A DNA stretch of 64,000 bases from Nocardia vinacea NBRC 16497 (lineage in GTDB: Bacteria; Actinomycetota; Actinomycetes; Mycobacteriales; Mycobacteriaceae), in contig NZ_BAGN01000006.1 in NCBI RefSeq assembly GCF_000308835.1, positions 96,933-160,932 of the forward strand. Direction: 5' to 3'. The position numbers and the translations under genes were made by a program. Of this stretch, positions 63,167 to 64,000 are shown piece by piece (position 1 is the stretch's first letter; the number at the start of each line of letters is the position of its first letter). The notes beneath the pieces were generated by a model. The model worked only from the letters and a program-made list of their open reading frames with translations, was not told where the DNA came from and did not search any database.

Positions 63167-63775
63167 TCAGAGATATTGTCCGGAGCCGCCGATCGGCGAG
63201 TTCGACTGGCCCCCGCGCGGGTCGGTCGCGTGGATGCCGGGCGGCAGCGCACCCTGACGCATCTGTTCCAGCTGCGCGCGCGCCGCCATCTGCTGGGCGA
63301 ACAGCGCCGTCTGGATGCCGTGGAAAAGACCTTCCAACCAGCCGACGAGCTGGGCCTGAGCGATGCGGAGTTCGGCATCGGTTGGCACTGCGTCATCGGT
63401 GAACGGAAGCGTCAGCCGCTCCAGTTCCTCGCGCAATTCCGGTGCCAGACCCTGTTCGAGTTCGCGCACCGAGGATTTGTGGATCTCGCGCAGCCGGGTC
63501 CGGCTGGCATCGTCCAGCGGAGCCGCGCGGACCTCCTCCAGCAATTGTTTGATCATGGTCCCGATGCGCATGACCTTCGCGGGCTGCTCGACCATATCGG
63601 CGAGCGATTCCTCGGCGTCGTCCCTATTGTCCGCATTGTCGGATTTCTCATCGCCGTCGGTAACGACCTGCGCGGTGAAGGGCGTGTCCGAACCGGACTC
63701 CACGGGAATAGCCAGCGGCCTGCCGTCGGGTCCGATCACGACAATGGATTCGGGTGCTCCATCCGATTGCGTCAT
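63167..63775 (-). CDS. bpa: Bacterial proteasome activator Bpa (PafE)
   Basis: ATP-independent ring-shaped activator of the 20S proteasome (Rv3780 homologue). 202 residues. The four-helix core is very well kept: VEQPAKVMRIGTMIKQLLEE, LREIHKSSVRELEQGLAPEL, LTLPFTDDAVPTDAELRIAQ and WLEGLFHGIQTALFAQQMAA. The C terminus is GGSGQYL, the proteasome-docking GQYL motif. The first ~65 residues are acidic and variable. ATG at 63775 has GGGGA upstream and is preferred over two ATGs a few codons earlier. It lies beside wzm-wzt-glfT1 as in M. tuberculosis. Confidence 0.96.
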   Translation of the reverse strand: MTQSDGAPESIVVIGPDGRPLAIPVESGSDTPFTAQVVTDGDEKSDNADNRDDAEESLADMVEQPAKVMRIGTMIKQLLEEVRAAPLDDASRTRLREIHKSSVRELEQGLAPELREELERLTLPFTDDAVPTDAELRIAQAQLVGWLEGLFHGIQTALFAQQMAARAQLEQMRQGALPPGIHATDPRGGQSNSPIGGSGQYL

Positions 63776-63914
63776 GGTCCCCATCATGTCGCGTCCGCCG
63801 CGAACGCGCTAAGTCGGTCGCCTTCGATCAGGTCACCGGGTCGGTGCAGCGGCGCGGAGGTGGCGTCTATTCTGTTCGGGTCGTGTGGTTCGGATTTGTT
63901 GAAAGTCGGTTGCC

Positions 63915-64000
63915 ATGCTGAGTCCCAGTTCGCTGCACCCCCGCCCGCCGGTGAGAGGGAACGCGGTTACCCAGGCTCGCCCGCTGCCCTTAGAGTGGCC
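63915..64000 (+). CDS. Possible start of a gene running off the window
   Basis: An ATG at 63915 opens a frame still open at the window end (MLSPSSLHPRPPVRGN, then AVTQARPLPLEW). The segment before it is AT-richer than surroundings and may be a promoter. With fewer than 30 codons visible, no identification is possible; the true start could lie further on. Confidence 0.3.
   Translation, partial: MLSPSSLHPRPPVRGNAVTQARPLPLEW

Overview
The window comes from a high-GC, mycolic-acid-containing actinobacterium. Gene content fits Nocardia or a close relative best: DprE1/DprE2, AftA, AftB, two Emb arabinosyltransferases, Pks13/FadD32/AccD4, several antigen-85-type mycolyltransferases, GlfT1 and a GlfT2-like enzyme, Wzm/Wzt, RmlA/B/C and the proteasome activator Bpa. 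The order partly matches the Mycobacterium tuberculosis Rv3779-Rv3809 cell-wall region, but with inversions and inserted genes. Species-level placement is inference.

Region 1 (1-9.9 kb, + strand): the 3' part of aftB (with a frameshift); three intact antigen-85-type mycolyltransferases plus one decayed copy; a fourth mycolyltransferase with C-terminal LGFP repeats; a DUF732 lipoprotein; and the Rv3802c-type cutinase-like lipase. Region 2 (10-20.4 kb, + strand): an F420-type LLM oxidoreductase, then fadD32-pks13-accD4, the mycolate condensation operon. Region 3 (20.4-37.6 kb): ppiA; one Emb protein on +; a HxlR regulator with a divergent quinone-oxidoreductase-type gene; then on the - strand a second Emb protein, an unassigned multi-spanning membrane protein, AftA and dprE2/dprE1; and a GtrA gene divergent from dprE1. 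Together these make decaprenyl-phosphoryl-arabinose and build arabinan.

Region 4 (37.7-45.7 kb) is accessory: a PNPOx-like flavoprotein, a molybdopterin oxidoreductase, small hypotheticals, an XRE/DUF5753 regulator, a 144-bp tandem duplication, a MarR regulator with a strong palindromic operator, and a lone TnpB. Region 5 (45.7-56 kb): rmlC-rmlA, an HSL-family esterase, a secreted glycine-rich protein, rmlB, a frameshifted DUF2142 membrane protein, a GT2 glycosyltransferase, a second GtrA protein and a GlfT2-like galactofuranosyltransferase. Region 6 (56-64 kb): a macro-domain fusion, an SDR, a Tyr/Pro/Gln-rich membrane protein, rsgA, and glfT1-wzt-wzm followed by bpa.

Taken together the genes supply the linker rhamnose donor (Rml), start and extend galactan (GlfT1, GlfT2-like), probably export the lipid-linked galactan (Wzm/Wzt), add arabinan (DprE1/2, AftA, Emb, AftB), and make and attach mycolates (FadD32, AccD4, Pks13, Fbp). 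The least expected features are a ~120-bp intergenic repeat present four times between cell-wall genes, two copies of it forming a 40-nt-arm inverted pair directly before an emb gene; an unassigned membrane protein inside the arabinan locus; and an uncharacterised domain fused to a macrodomain.
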